Assembly: GCA_002439605.1 (NCBI GenBank)
Contig: DJOI01000078.1
Coordinates: 1 to 38,360 of the forward strand
Origin: Candidatus Segatella mututuai
GTDB taxonomy: Bacteria > Bacteroidota > Bacteroidia > Bacteroidales > Bacteroidaceae
DNA length: 38,360 nucleotides
Reading direction: 5' to 3'
In this document: piece after piece, positions 15,784 to 25,180 of the stretch
How positions within the stretch are numbered: the stretch's first letter is position 1
Layout: each line of letters starts with the position of its first letter
Program-made: the position numbers and the translations under genes
The notes under the pieces: model-generated
What the model saw: the letters and a program-made list of their open reading frames with translations, nothing else
Told to the model about the DNA's origin: nothing
Database searches by the model: none

Positions 15784-17805
15784 TTATTTTGCGAAAAACT
15801 TTTGGTTGTTGTAGAGGTAAACTCCTTTGCTAAGGTTGCTTAAGTCCTTGACAGTGGCATTTGCCTTGAGGAGACGACCACTGAGGTCATAGAGATTATT
15901 GTTTGCAACCTTTGCAGTCGTAGTGATATTCTTGATGCCAGTACTGGTATTTACACCTTTCAAGGTGATAACCCAAGCTGCCTGGGCTGATTGAGGTGTA
16001 AACGTCATGGCACCTGTAGCAGGAGTAGTCAAATTGACGGTAAAGCTTGTGTTGGTGCTTGTATCATTCGTACGACTTGGGAAAACGTATTGGTCGGAAG
16101 CATAGCTTGCACCGTCCAGTTCTGCTATATAGCAAGTTTTGCCGTCTTCGTTGGCATAGCCTGCGAATGTAGCTGATGTAATAGTTACGTTCTCCGGCAA
16201 GCTAATGGTGAATTCTGTGCCCTTGCTATATTTGATGGTGTTGTTTTTGGCTGTGGCGTATGTCTTGTCGTTAGCGTTGCTGATGGAGCAACCGTTGCTG
16301 AAGTTCCAAGTGTTTTTGTCTGTGCTACTGTCCTTGTAGCTTTTAGCGTCTATTGTATAGGTTACTTCGTCGCCTTCAGAAGGAGTAGAGGGAGTACCTG
16401 TTCCTGTGGCATTGCATTGGTCGTCAACCTTGGAGTCATATTGACGAATCCAAAGCTTGCCATTGGTACAAGAAATCTTTGAGTTGTTCTTGAATACCAA
16501 GTTGTCTACGAAACGAATGTCGATGCCCTTCTTGGCGGAAATCTGCACGTTGTCGAGTGTTACGTTCTTAATGTGGCTCTCCGGACGGCCTATGAGGAAG
16601 ATGGCGTAGCCCTCGCATACGTCGGTAGTCTTCACATTCTGCAGGTAGATGCCGTTGTAGGTTGGGGTAGTATCGTCCAATACTCTTGCGTTAGCCTTGT
16701 CTACGGCAGGGTCAGAATTATAGTTTTTGTCATAGTAGCAGTCGATGGAGAAAGGATTCTTTACCTTGGTTATGGTGAAGTTGCTGAACTTCCAGTCTTC
16801 CTCGCCACCGCCACGGAGTGTGCCATCACTATTGATGCCTGTCTTCATGCGGATGCCTGCCGTGGTTCCGGTCATGGTGATGTTGTCGAACCAAATGTGC
16901 TTCACATCTTTTGTATAGCTACCAATGGAAGCGCCATGGCCTGTTCCGAAGTCGCAGTTCCAGACATGGATATACTGTGCGTCGTTATCACAAACCACAT
17001 TGTCGTCACCCGTACTGATGTTGCAGTCGTAGATGTTTGCGTGGTGTCCCCAGATGGAGATGCCGTCGGTGTTATGCGATGGCTGTTCTGTCTTGGTTTC
17101 TGATGATGGGTTGTAGATGGTTACGTTGTGTACGGTAAAGTGATTGGCACCATTGCTGTTGCTTAGCGTGAGGTTTACACCAGGAGTGTTTTGGATTTTG
17201 AGGTTGCGTACCAAGAAGCGGCTTCCTTTCTCGAAGCGAATCATGGCACCTGGGTTGAACGTCTCCTTGTCGTCACGAGCTTTCCACCAACGAGTTCCTT
17301 GACCATCGATGATGGAAGTCTCACCTTCACCCTCGATGACGATGTCGCTCTGGTTTTTGCCTTTGCAGCCAATGAAGAGTGTCTTGTTGTTTGGCGCCTT
17401 GCCATATTCAACGAGTTTCAGGGTCGCACCTGCGCAGAGGTGGAGAACGGTCTTTGACTTGATGCTCAACACCTCTGTCTTACTCGTCATTTGGTCAGTG
17501 CTACCAAACATCCAGGTACCAGCAGGGATGACAACCATACCACCTGTAGATGGTACTGCATCCAATGCTTTTTGTATTGCTTTAGTGTTGTCGGTAGCGT
17601 CTGTGCTAGCACCGTAATCCTTGATATTGAATGTGTTTGACGATGTGATGGTTGGTAATTGCGGCAGTTCAACCGCAGTCCATCCACTAGGAGTGTTCTG
17701 TGCGTTCTTTTCTGCCTCAACACCAGCGAAAGTCTGTGCCTTGGCAAAGACAGGCAATGCTAAGAGTGCAGAGAGCACGATAGTTTTGATAATTGATTTG
17801 TTCAT
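15784..17805 (-). CDS. Secreted GH28 polygalacturonase with accessory beta-domain and sorting tail
   Basis: The protein is 673 residues. The signal peptide (IVLSALLALPVFAKA) is cleaved before QTF. The right-handed beta-helix of GH28 spans about 45-460 and carries all four signatures: HNTDGISIW near residue 243, STGDDNVVC near 263 (the catalytic Asp pair), GTGHGASIGS near 287 and GIRMKT near 316. It hydrolyses alpha-1,4 bonds in polygalacturonan. Residues about 478-615 form an extra beta-rich domain (NTWNFSNGCSISNAND...). The end (NNNLYDLSGRLL...GVYLYNNQKFFAK) is a type IX-like tail. It has its own promoter (17836-17843) and operator-like site (17888-17901), so it is probably induced with the susC operon. 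Confidence 0.92.
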   Translation of the reverse strand: MNKSIIKTIVLSALLALPVFAKAQTFAGVEAEKNAQNTPSGWTAVELPQLPTITSSNTFNIKDYGASTDATDNTKAIQKALDAVPSTGGMVVIPAGTWMFGSTDQMTSKTEVLSIKSKTVLHLCAGATLKLVEYGKAPNNKTLFIGCKGKNQSDIVIEGEGETSIIDGQGTRWWKARDDKETFNPGAMIRFEKGSRFLVRNLKIQNTPGVNLTLSNSNGANHFTVHNVTIYNPSSETKTEQPSHNTDGISIWGHHANIYDCNISTGDDNVVCDNDAQYIHVWNCDFGTGHGASIGSYTKDVKHIWFDNITMTGTTAGIRMKTGINSDGTLRGGGEEDWKFSNFTITKVKNPFSIDCYYDKNYNSDPAVDKANARVLDDTTPTYNGIYLQNVKTTDVCEGYAIFLIGRPESHIKNVTLDNVQISAKKGIDIRFVDNLVFKNNSKISCTNGKLWIRQYDSKVDDQCNATGTGTPSTPSEGDEVTYTIDAKSYKDSSTDKNTWNFSNGCSISNANDKTYATAKNNTIKYSKGTEFTISLPENVTITSATFAGYANEDGKTCYIAELDGASYASDQYVFPSRTNDTSTNTSFTVNLTTPATGAMTFTPQSAQAAWVITLKGVNTSTGIKNITTTAKVANNNLYDLSGRLLKANATVKDLSNLSKGVYLYNNQKFFAK

Positions 17806-17835
17806 TGCTTTTTAGGTTTATTGTTTATTTAAGGG

Positions 17836-17843
17836 CAAAGTTA
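17836..17843 (-). promoter_or_regulatory. -7 box of the GH28 gene
   Basis: On the minus strand this reads TAACTTTG. The operator-like palindrome at 17888-17901 lies exactly 44 nt upstream. Confidence 0.65.
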
Positions 17844-17887
17844 CAACTATTCTTTATAATATAAGGTATGTGTATGGGGAAAATCCG

Positions 17888-17901
17888 CGAAAACGATTAC
17901 G
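17888..17901 (-). promoter_or_regulatory. Operator-like near-palindrome, site 1 (GH28)
   Basis: CGAAAACGATTACG on the plus strand fits CGNAAWCGWTTRCG. It differs at two positions from the perfect palindrome upstream of susC, and it sits 44 nt from the -7 box. Confidence 0.6.
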
Positions 17902-17922
17902 TTGGTTGCAAGGAAAAAAGAA

Positions 17923-17957
17923 AAAAGTGCAATGCCCGATGAGAGCATTGTACTTTT
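17923..17957 (-). terminator. Terminator of the susC-susD-DUF5123 operon
   Basis: A 13-bp stem (17923-17935 with 17945-17957, one G-T mismatch) is followed, on the minus strand, by a T-rich tract (A-run on the plus strand at 17913-17926). Confidence 0.75.
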
Positions 17958-17985
17958 TATATTATATGAGGATTAATCTTGTTTA

Positions 17986-19674
17986 TTAATCTTCTGTAGG
18001 ATACCAACGTGGGTCACCAGCTTTCTCCTTTAAGGTTCCTGCCTTGATGGTAAAGTTACCATTCGCTGGGTCTGTAAACAACTGATCTGAACTGTAGTCG
18101 AGAGCGTTCACACCCTTGATGACCTTGAAGAAGTCCTTTGTGCTATAGCTATTTGCTACAGTTGGTGCAGTCTTGCTACGAATGTTCTTGTTGGTCGTTT
18201 CATCAGCACTCTTGCCAAAGATACAGTTCTCAATCAAGAAGGTATTCGGCCCAAATGTATCTTTATTGAAGTCAACGAAGTACTGTCCATTGCCATTGCA
18301 ATTGTAGAAGGTACTGTTCTTGATAGTGATGTCCTGCATATTTGTTGCCTTACTGTAGATGAAAACCTTGCCAGTCTTACAGATGCCATTGAATGTACAA
18401 GCGTCAATTTCAACGTTATCTACGTGACCTGAACCAGAACCTGCATCTACATGTATGAAACCATAGCCGGCGCAGAGGTTGGTGAAGGTGGAGTTCTTCA
18501 ATGTCAACTTGCTGATAGCCTTAGCATCTGAACCTTGAAGTCGGAAGAATGATGTCTTTACGTTGCTAACTTCACAATCTTCCAAAGAGAATTCGCTTAC
18601 CGTACAAGCTTTACTTTGGTTGATGAGGTATCCTGCACCATTTTCTACCAACTTCATGTTCTGGAACTTGATGTATGCATGAGAACCAGCAACATCAAAG
18701 TTTTTGTCCATGTTGATGGTTGGCGCATCGCCACCTGCTAAGCCGAAGAAAGTGATGGACATTCCGTCTGGGATTGTTACATTGGTCTTACTACCATCTG
18801 TTTCCGAAGTGCCATAGAGTGATATGGTTGTACCAGCAGGAATACCTATGGTTGCGCTGTAGTTTGTTTCACTGCCAGCAGCGGCCTTAGCTTGTTCTGC
18901 AATTTCATTAAGTAAGTCATTGGAGATGACCTTTACATCGTTAGGGAGCGTGTACTTATAGTTTGCAGATGGCATGGCGGCAGGAGTGGTAATCTCTAAT
19001 TGCCCACGCTTGACATCATTGTTATAGATGGTGATAATGTATGTACTTGTTGGCTGCAATCCTGAAAGTGTATATTTGCCAGCAGCTTTTTCTTCATCTG
19101 TCAATTTTATTGTTTGGATGTTTTCGGCATCACTTGCGTTGGCGTAAGTAATATGTGTAACCTCTGCTCCAGGTGTCCAGCTCAAGTTTACGTGATCCTC
19201 GAATAAGTCGCTTGCATTGACTGCATTGAAAATCTGCTCTGCCTTTGTCTTGAATGATGAACCATCTTTGTAGTAAACCCACTTGGACTCATTAGCTTTG
19301 GTTGACATTGCTTTTACTCGCATGAAGTATTTGCTGTCTCCGTCGAGTCCATTGAGAACCACTGGCGAAGAAGTCAAAGACTTATCTTCACCATAAGTGA
19401 TGATCTTGGCATTCTCCACACCGTCATATAGGGAGTCTTTGCTTACCTCAAATACATAATATTCTGGTTCTGGCACATCCGCTGACGTGAATGCAGAGAA
19501 GGTTACTGTTGCAGATGTTTCGGCTGTTTCAACGGTGATTTGGTCACCGTTGAGCCCAAACAATCGAGAAAGACTTCCATCCACATCCCAGTCGTTGCCA
19601 TCGGTACAAGATGTAGCCGACAATGCCAATGCCGTGATGAGCGTTGTGCCCAATATATTTTTTATGCTTATCAT
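17986..19674 (-). CDS. SusE-position surface lipoprotein, DUF5123-like with beta-helix
   Basis: The lipoprotein signal is ISIKNILGTTLITALALSATSC, with the lipidated Cys followed by TDGNDWD. Two fibronectin-III-like segments follow (about residues 35-215, for example LSGLQPTSTYIITIYN), then a right-handed parallel beta-helix with repeats like ISKLTLKNSTFTNLC and VDNVEIDACTFNGI. This is the DUF4957/DUF5123 layout seen beside SusD in pectin loci. It is the third gene of the susC operon and probably binds pectin oligosaccharide at the cell surface. I start at 19674 (MISIKNIL), giving 562 residues; an earlier in-frame ATG at 19716 would place an unneeded charged tail before the signal peptide. Confidence 0.82.
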   Translation of the reverse strand: MISIKNILGTTLITALALSATSCTDGNDWDVDGSLSRLFGLNGDQITVETAETSATVTFSAFTSADVPEPEYYVFEVSKDSLYDGVENAKIITYGEDKSLTSSPVVLNGLDGDSKYFMRVKAMSTKANESKWVYYKDGSSFKTKAEQIFNAVNASDLFEDHVNLSWTPGAEVTHITYANASDAENIQTIKLTDEEKAAGKYTLSGLQPTSTYIITIYNNDVKRGQLEITTPAAMPSANYKYTLPNDVKVISNDLLNEIAEQAKAAAGSETNYSATIGIPAGTTISLYGTSETDGSKTNVTIPDGMSITFFGLAGGDAPTINMDKNFDVAGSHAYIKFQNMKLVENGAGYLINQSKACTVSEFSLEDCEVSNVKTSFFRLQGSDAKAISKLTLKNSTFTNLCAGYGFIHVDAGSGSGHVDNVEIDACTFNGICKTGKVFIYSKATNMQDITIKNSTFYNCNGNGQYFVDFNKDTFGPNTFLIENCIFGKSADETTNKNIRSKTAPTVANSYSTKDFFKVIKGVNALDYSSDQLFTDPANGNFTIKAGTLKEKAGDPRWYPTED

Positions 19675-19718
19675 TTTCTTGTTTTTTTTGTTAGAGATAC
19701 TTGTTTCACAAAGCATGA

Positions 19719-21662
19719 TTAGTCGGCATAACCATAAGAGTTATGAATCTTGCCGTTTGTTGCAGAGATGGTTGTTGAAGCTATTGGCATGAGATACCGG
19801 TTCTTTACGGAAACATTGTCGCCGACGAGACCACTACTGATTGATGGCAAGTTGGTGTCAACTTGTGTATCAGATCCCGTTCCAATTTTGGCTGCACCAA
19901 AAGAGTCGATGCTGCCTGCATAATCAGCGGCAGTCCTACCTTCTGGAAGGCCATACCATGTTACGCTGGAGAAATCGATCTTGGTCTTTTTCTCATCTTT
20001 GTAGTTGAAGTATATGGTCTTTTGGTACGTTCCATTTTCAAGCTCTGCCAAGTAAGTCTGTTTGAACTCATTGATTTTATCAACCAATAGATTCCAGCGT
20101 ATTAAGTCAAACTTTCGAATACCCTCACCAGCAAACTCCCACATGTTCTCCTGTACAAGTGCATTGAAGAATGCTTCCTTGTTCGATGCTATGTTGTTTA
20201 CGTATTGTTGAGCCTCAGCTTTGTGAGCTTTGTCAAAGGCACGTGTATGTACTTCAGCCAGGGCTTGGCGGGCTGTCAAGCCATTGGCGGAGCCTTCATA
20301 GTTGGCATCAGGATTGCCTGCCAGTTCGTTCATGCACTCTGCGTAATAGAGCAATACTTGCGAATAGCGCATCTTCACCGGATTAATACCTGTGGTATGC
20401 TTGGCGGTAGCTTTCAAGTTGTTTTGCAACCAAGTGTTGTTCATCTTGCGAGCATCCCACTTGCCAACGTAGATTCCGAAAGGAGCATTCTTCAACATGC
20501 TTTCCACTGTGTTGCTTCCATCCTGTTTGATTTCAAAATTGGCGCAGGTGATATCGCGGCGGGTGTCGTTCTTGTCATAGGAGTAGAGGAGAGGTGCTGT
20601 CACCTTCATTTTACCTGAAGAGTTACCATAGCCATATTCAGATGTAACACCATTCAGACGGACACCAACGGTGTAGCCTAACTCTCCTGTCACATTTTCA
20701 CCCATCGGAATCTCAAATAGGTTCTCATGATAGGTCTTGTCCAGTGTGAGCTGGTTTAAGAGGTACCACTCGTTCTCGAAAGATGGGTTGAGGTTGTGGG
20801 TATTGTCATTGATGATAGCTGACCAGTGTTTCAATGCACGTTCGTAGAGAGCCTTGCGGTCTGCTGCTCCTGGACGCTGGGTTGGATAGGTTGCGTCACT
20901 ATATGATGCAGTTTCGTACCCTTCCTTAGCCTTCTCGCGAATCACATATCCTGCACGAGTCATGGCAATCTGTGCCAAGAGTGCGTGAGCATATCCCTTG
21001 GTTACACGCTCTGTGGTGTAGCCTGACACTTGGTCTGCCCATGGCAAGTATTCGATTGCCTCATCGAGGTCGTTCATCAGAGAATCCATGATTACATCAC
21101 GATCGGTTTTCTCCAGATAGGCGTTGCTCAAGTCGGATTTGGAAGCCTCTACCTTGAATGGAATATCGCCGAAGTAACGTACTAAGTCAAAGTAAATCAT
21201 GGCGCGGATGGTGAGTGCTTCACCAAGACTGCGCTCCATGGACTTTTGGTTGGCACCACCAGCAGTGAGAGTTGCGCTGTTGCGGATGCCTTCGATAATC
21301 TGGTTGGCATCCTCGATGATTCCGTATTCTGCATCCCATACACCACTGATCTTGCTCCATCCTGGGTCCATGTTATAGTTCATGTTACCACGTTCGTTAG
21401 ATGTGTTTGTGGCATTGTTGCCCAAACCATCTACCAATTCGCAGTCACTGTTCAAGCCCCATACGATAGCCAAGTCTTGTGAGTAGGTACGGTCTTGTCC
21501 CATACCTCCATAGAGCTTGTTGACGCGGAGGTTTGTATAATAAGGTGAGGCGTAGGTGTTGTCGGCTGTCATTTCCGATGGAGATGTCTGATCCAAGAAA
21601 TCCGAGCATGAAGACATTCCCAATACGCCTGCCAATGCAAATGCATATAATATCTTGTTCAT
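19719..21662 (-). CDS. SusD/RagB-like glycan-binding lipoprotein
   Basis: This 647-residue outer-surface lipoprotein starts MNKILYAFALAGVLGMSSC with the lipidated Cys at 19, followed by SDFLDQTSP as in most SusD proteins. The TPR-rich family pattern follows: RSLGEALTIRAMIYFDLVRYFGDIPF near residue 145, an internal YAHALLAQIAMTRAGY, and the C-terminal ENMWEFAGEGIRKFDLIRWNLL near residue 530, a hallmark of the SusD/RagB C-terminal domain. It captures oligosaccharides and hands them to the SusC channel. It begins 22 nt after susC. Confidence 0.96.
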   Translation of the reverse strand: MNKILYAFALAGVLGMSSCSDFLDQTSPSEMTADNTYASPYYTNLRVNKLYGGMGQDRTYSQDLAIVWGLNSDCELVDGLGNNATNTSNERGNMNYNMDPGWSKISGVWDAEYGIIEDANQIIEGIRNSATLTAGGANQKSMERSLGEALTIRAMIYFDLVRYFGDIPFKVEASKSDLSNAYLEKTDRDVIMDSLMNDLDEAIEYLPWADQVSGYTTERVTKGYAHALLAQIAMTRAGYVIREKAKEGYETASYSDATYPTQRPGAADRKALYERALKHWSAIINDNTHNLNPSFENEWYLLNQLTLDKTYHENLFEIPMGENVTGELGYTVGVRLNGVTSEYGYGNSSGKMKVTAPLLYSYDKNDTRRDITCANFEIKQDGSNTVESMLKNAPFGIYVGKWDARKMNNTWLQNNLKATAKHTTGINPVKMRYSQVLLYYAECMNELAGNPDANYEGSANGLTARQALAEVHTRAFDKAHKAEAQQYVNNIASNKEAFFNALVQENMWEFAGEGIRKFDLIRWNLLVDKINEFKQTYLAELENGTYQKTIYFNYKDEKKTKIDFSSVTWYGLPEGRTAADYAGSIDSFGAAKIGTGSDTQVDTNLPSISSGLVGDNVSVKNRYLMPIASTTISATNGKIHNSYGYAD

Positions 21663-21684
21663 TTTTTTATATCTTAAGATGTTA

Positions 21685-24600
21685 TTAGAATGTAACGTTT
21701 ATACCACCTACGAATGTGCGACTCTTAGGATAAGCTGCATAGTCGATACCTGGGGTCATTGGGTTCTTCTTCGAGCTTGTGTCCACTTCCGGGTCATAGC
21801 CTGTATAGCTGGTGAAGCAAAGTAGGTTGTAACCTGTAAAGTAGATGCGTACATTCTGGATGAAGCACTTGTTGACCCACTTCTTTGGCAAGGTATAGCC
21901 TACTGTTATGTTCTGTAAACGGAGGAATGAAGCATCTTCTACTGCATAGCTGATGAGCTGCATGGTTGATACACCTGCAGGGTTGTAGATGTTTGCGTTT
22001 GCATTGATTTCGTTCAAGCGGTTCATTACGTTCTCCACGCCACCATATTGATTGATGAGGTTGGCTGATGGACGGCCGATATTCTCACCATTGGCAGGGT
22101 CAATCCATGTGTAACGATTATCCAAGCGGAAATCATTTACGAGGTTGTAGTTCTTGGCAGAACCTGCGTAGAATGAATTCGCAAGTTTGGTGCCATTCAC
22201 AAGCTTGTTGCCTAAGGAGTAGTTGAAGAACAAGTTGAAATCAAAGTTTCCCACATGGCCATCAAATCCGAAACCACCTGTTGTGGTAGGTACGGTGTTA
22301 CCGAGGCGCTGCTTGATAGGGTCGCCGTTTTCATCTACTTCCACCTTGGCTACGCCTGGGTAAAGATTGCCGCCAAAGAGTGTGTAGCTCTTGTCTGCCT
22401 TGCCATCTACCAATGACCATGTGCCGTTGGCGTTCAGCATCAAGTCGCCCTTGCCGGTTGCTGCGTCGTATACAGTGTAGAAACCATTGCTCTTGTAACC
22501 CCACAACTCACCGAGACGACCACCTTCCTCTACTCGGAAGTCTTCGTACTTAGAAATTGTGGAACCACTCCAGTTACTGCTCTGCCATGGATTCTCCATA
22601 TTCAACTCATTGATCTTATTCTTGTTGTAAGAAATGTTGAAGTTGAAGTTCAATCCTACCTTCTTGGTGTCGAGAATGACGGCGTTGAGTGCCAATTCCA
22701 CACCCTTGTTTGAGGTCTTACCGAAGTTCTGGAACTGAGAGCTATAACCTGTGTTTGAAGGAATAACGCTCTGCATCAAGAGATCCTTGGTAGTATTCCA
22801 GTAGAAATCCAAGGTACCGCTGATACGTCCGTTGAGGAAACCGTAGTCGATACCGAAGTTGCGGGTTACGGTAGTCTCCCACTTCAAGTCAGGATTGTAG
22901 AGGTATGAACCATGCTCCAGCATGCTGCCTCTAATCTCATCGAAGAAAGGAGCCTTTGCGGTGTTGCTGGCCATAGAGTATGTGGTGGTCAACAAACCTG
23001 AGTTGATGCGGTTGTTACCTGCAGTACCGAAGCTTAAGCGAGCCTTCAAGTTAGATAGCCACTTAGAGCTGCCTTTCATGAATTTCTCGTCAGAGATACG
23101 CCATGCTAAGGCTGCAGAAGGGAAAATACCCCACCGGTTGTTCTTGCCGAATTTGCTGGAACCATCAGCACGAAGTGTAAAGGTGGCCAAGTATTTGTCG
23201 GCAAGCGTATAGTTGATACGGCCGAAGTAAGAGAGGATATTCTCCTTAGCCTTGATGTCACTTTCGTTGGGGAGTGCAGTACCTGCTGCTACGTTTGCTA
23301 AAACTTCGTCGATGGTGAAAGAGTTAGGAAAGGCTACAGACGTGCTGGTACGGGTTACGTCTTGGCTGCTGCTCCATTCTTGTCCCAATAAGACGTTGAT
23401 GTGGTCGCGACCACCAAAAAGCTTGCTGTTATCGTAGGTCAAGGTGTTGGCATTGCGCCAGTTCTTGTTCTCTAACCGTACAAATTGTGCTTGTGGTTGA
23501 CCGTTGTATCCATATTTGGAGTTGGTGGTTGCGTTTGAACCCCATACTTGGTCTGTGTTATTGTATTTCCAACCATAGCCAAACTCGGAACGGAACGTAA
23601 TGTTCTTGAATGGTTTCCAGTTCAATCCAACGTTGTAGTTCTGTTGGAAACGCTTCTGGTACTTGTATGTGTCGGTGATGCGCTCTGTAGGATTACGACG
23701 TGCAGCGGTGCTGTTTTCTTCATCGTCATCCGATGTCCCAGATAAAGGTTCAATAGGATTCCAACGTACAGTATTTGCAACGACAGAATTTGCGGCACTC
23801 GACTCATTTGTGTCTGCGCCACCATTCAAACCATCTAATTTGGTAAAAGCCATTCGGCCGTTGAAGTCCAAAGACAGCCATTTGTTCAAGTTGGCGTTGA
23901 TTTTGGCATTCACATTGTTTTTTGCATAGCCAGATCCGACCATAATGCTCTTTTCGTCATTATGAGAGAAACCTATGTTGTACTTGATGTCCTTGGTTCC
24001 ACCGCTAACGTTTACATTGTACTGTTTCTGATTGCCTGTGCGACCAAACACCTCATCTTGGTAATCACGTCCCTGTACAGATTTCCATATATCGAGGTCG
24101 TTGTAGTTGCCATATTCTGTGCTCCCCAACTCGTACTGGTAGTAAGCGTAGTCGTATGGGGACATCGTCTTGACCAACTTACTTACTTTCTTATAGCCGA
24201 GAGAGGCGTTGAAGTTGACCTGTGTCTTACCCTCAGAACCACTTTTTGTTGTCACGATGATGACACCATTGGCACCACGTGCACCATAGATAGCTGTGGA
24301 AGAGGCATCCTTCAATACATCGATGCTCTGGATTTCGCTTGGAGCGATGTCGCTGATGGAGCTTACAGGGAAACCGTCAACGATGTAGAGTGGGGAATTG
24401 TCCTGCGAGAGGGAACCACCACCACGCACGCGAATCTTTACGTCGGCATCAGGAGAACCTTCTGTTGTTGTGATGTTCACACCAGCCAACTTACCAGTCA
24501 TTGCCTCGCTGACATTTGATACTGGAATATTGGCTATCTGCTTGTCACTGATAGAAGATACAGAACCTGTCAAGTCCTTCTTTCTTACTGTGCCATAGCC

Positions 24601-24933
24601 AATTACAACGACATCATTCAAACTGTTTGATTCGTCTTCTAATTTTACAGTAACGTTTGTTTTACCTGCAACGTTTACCTCCTGGGCTTTCATACCGATG
24701 TATGAAATCTTGAGCTTGTTGCTCTTTCCTTTTAAGTTCACGGTGAAGTTACCGTCAATGTCGGTCACCCCCCCATTACCAGACACACCCATCTCCATGA
24801 CGGATGCGCCGATAACAGGTTCACCGGTATTGTCAGTAACTGTACCCTTGATGGTTTGCGCTGTCATGCTTGTTACAGAGAACAAGAGACCACTAACCAA
24901 CGCAATTTTTAGTTTGCTTGATTTACCAGACAT
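21685..24933 (-). CDS. SusC/RagA TonB-dependent oligosaccharide importer
   Basis: This 1082-residue outer-membrane protein has a signal peptide (KIALVSGLLFSVTSMTAQ) and a carboxypeptidase-regulatory-like domain (TIKGTVTDNTGEPVIGASV..., about 26-105). The SusC-specific stretch LNDVVVIGYGTVRKKDLTGSV and a plug (IRVRGGGSL...PLYIVDGFPV...IDVLKDASSTAIYGARGANGVIIVTT) follow, then a beta-barrel to the C-terminus. There is no N-terminal STN signalling domain, so it does not appear to act through an anti-sigma factor. It is the first gene of a three-gene operon with its own -7 box (24979-24986) and palindromic operator (25030-25043). A G7 run near 24770 is in frame and intact. Confidence 0.97.
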   Translation of the reverse strand: MSGKSSKLKIALVSGLLFSVTSMTAQTIKGTVTDNTGEPVIGASVMEMGVSGNGGVTDIDGNFTVNLKGKSNKLKISYIGMKAQEVNVAGKTNVTVKLEDESNSLNDVVVIGYGTVRKKDLTGSVSSISDKQIANIPVSNVSEAMTGKLAGVNITTTEGSPDADVKIRVRGGGSLSQDNSPLYIVDGFPVSSISDIAPSEIQSIDVLKDASSTAIYGARGANGVIIVTTKSGSEGKTQVNFNASLGYKKVSKLVKTMSPYDYAYYQYELGSTEYGNYNDLDIWKSVQGRDYQDEVFGRTGNQKQYNVNVSGGTKDIKYNIGFSHNDEKSIMVGSGYAKNNVNAKINANLNKWLSLDFNGRMAFTKLDGLNGGADTNESSAANSVVANTVRWNPIEPLSGTSDDDEENSTAARRNPTERITDTYKYQKRFQQNYNVGLNWKPFKNITFRSEFGYGWKYNNTDQVWGSNATTNSKYGYNGQPQAQFVRLENKNWRNANTLTYDNSKLFGGRDHINVLLGQEWSSSQDVTRTSTSVAFPNSFTIDEVLANVAAGTALPNESDIKAKENILSYFGRINYTLADKYLATFTLRADGSSKFGKNNRWGIFPSAALAWRISDEKFMKGSSKWLSNLKARLSFGTAGNNRINSGLLTTTYSMASNTAKAPFFDEIRGSMLEHGSYLYNPDLKWETTVTRNFGIDYGFLNGRISGTLDFYWNTTKDLLMQSVIPSNTGYSSQFQNFGKTSNKGVELALNAVILDTKKVGLNFNFNISYNKNKINELNMENPWQSSNWSGSTISKYEDFRVEEGGRLGELWGYKSNGFYTVYDAATGKGDLMLNANGTWSLVDGKADKSYTLFGGNLYPGVAKVEVDENGDPIKQRLGNTVPTTTGGFGFDGHVGNFDFNLFFNYSLGNKLVNGTKLANSFYAGSAKNYNLVNDFRLDNRYTWIDPANGENIGRPSANLINQYGGVENVMNRLNEINANANIYNPAGVSTMQLISYAVEDASFLRLQNITVGYTLPKKWVNKCFIQNVRIYFTGYNLLCFTSYTGYDPEVDTSSKKNPMTPGIDYAAYPKSRTFVGGINVTF

Positions 24934-24978
24934 ACATTTATTTTGGATAGATTAGTAAAAAATATTAAAATCTGTGTG

Positions 24979-24986
24979 CAAAAATA
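24979..24986 (-). promoter_or_regulatory. -7 box of the susC operon
   Basis: On the minus strand this reads TATTTTTG, giving a leader of about 40 nt. The -33 region has no clear TTTG, as is common for promoters that need an activator. Confidence 0.65.
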
Positions 24987-25029
24987 GTAATTTTTGTCCA
25001 TTCAACCATAAAATTTGTCAAATTATTTA

Positions 25030-25043
25030 CGTAAACGTTTACG
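25030..25043 (-). promoter_or_regulatory. Operator-like perfect palindrome, site 2 (susC)
   Basis: CGTAAACGTTTACG is a perfect 14-bp palindrome with a central CG, the form typical of LacI-family operators. The 17-mer at 25027-25043 is identical to 28843-28859. It lies 43 nt upstream of the -7 box. Confidence 0.75.
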
Positions 25044-25105
25044 GTATTACATTGTTTGTAGCTTTCTTTTATTCCAATTGGTTGTCTTCTGTCTGTACAA
25101 AAAGA

Positions 25106-25139
25106 AAGATACAACGTCAATATGCTGACGCTGTATCTT
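25106..25139 (-). terminator. Terminator of the pectin methylesterase gene
   Basis: A 14-bp stem with one mismatch (25106-25119 with 25126-25139) lies 41 nt after the stop codon, followed on the minus strand by a T-rich tract. It shows that the CE8 gene and susC are separate transcription units. Confidence 0.75.
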
Positions 25140-25180
25140 GATAGGACTATGAAAACTGTTCTTCTATAATGATATAAGCC

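Noticed and set aside
24765..24776. G7 run in susC as a possible frameshift
   Set aside because: The reading frame is intact through it (GNGGVTDIDG), as in other SusC proteins.
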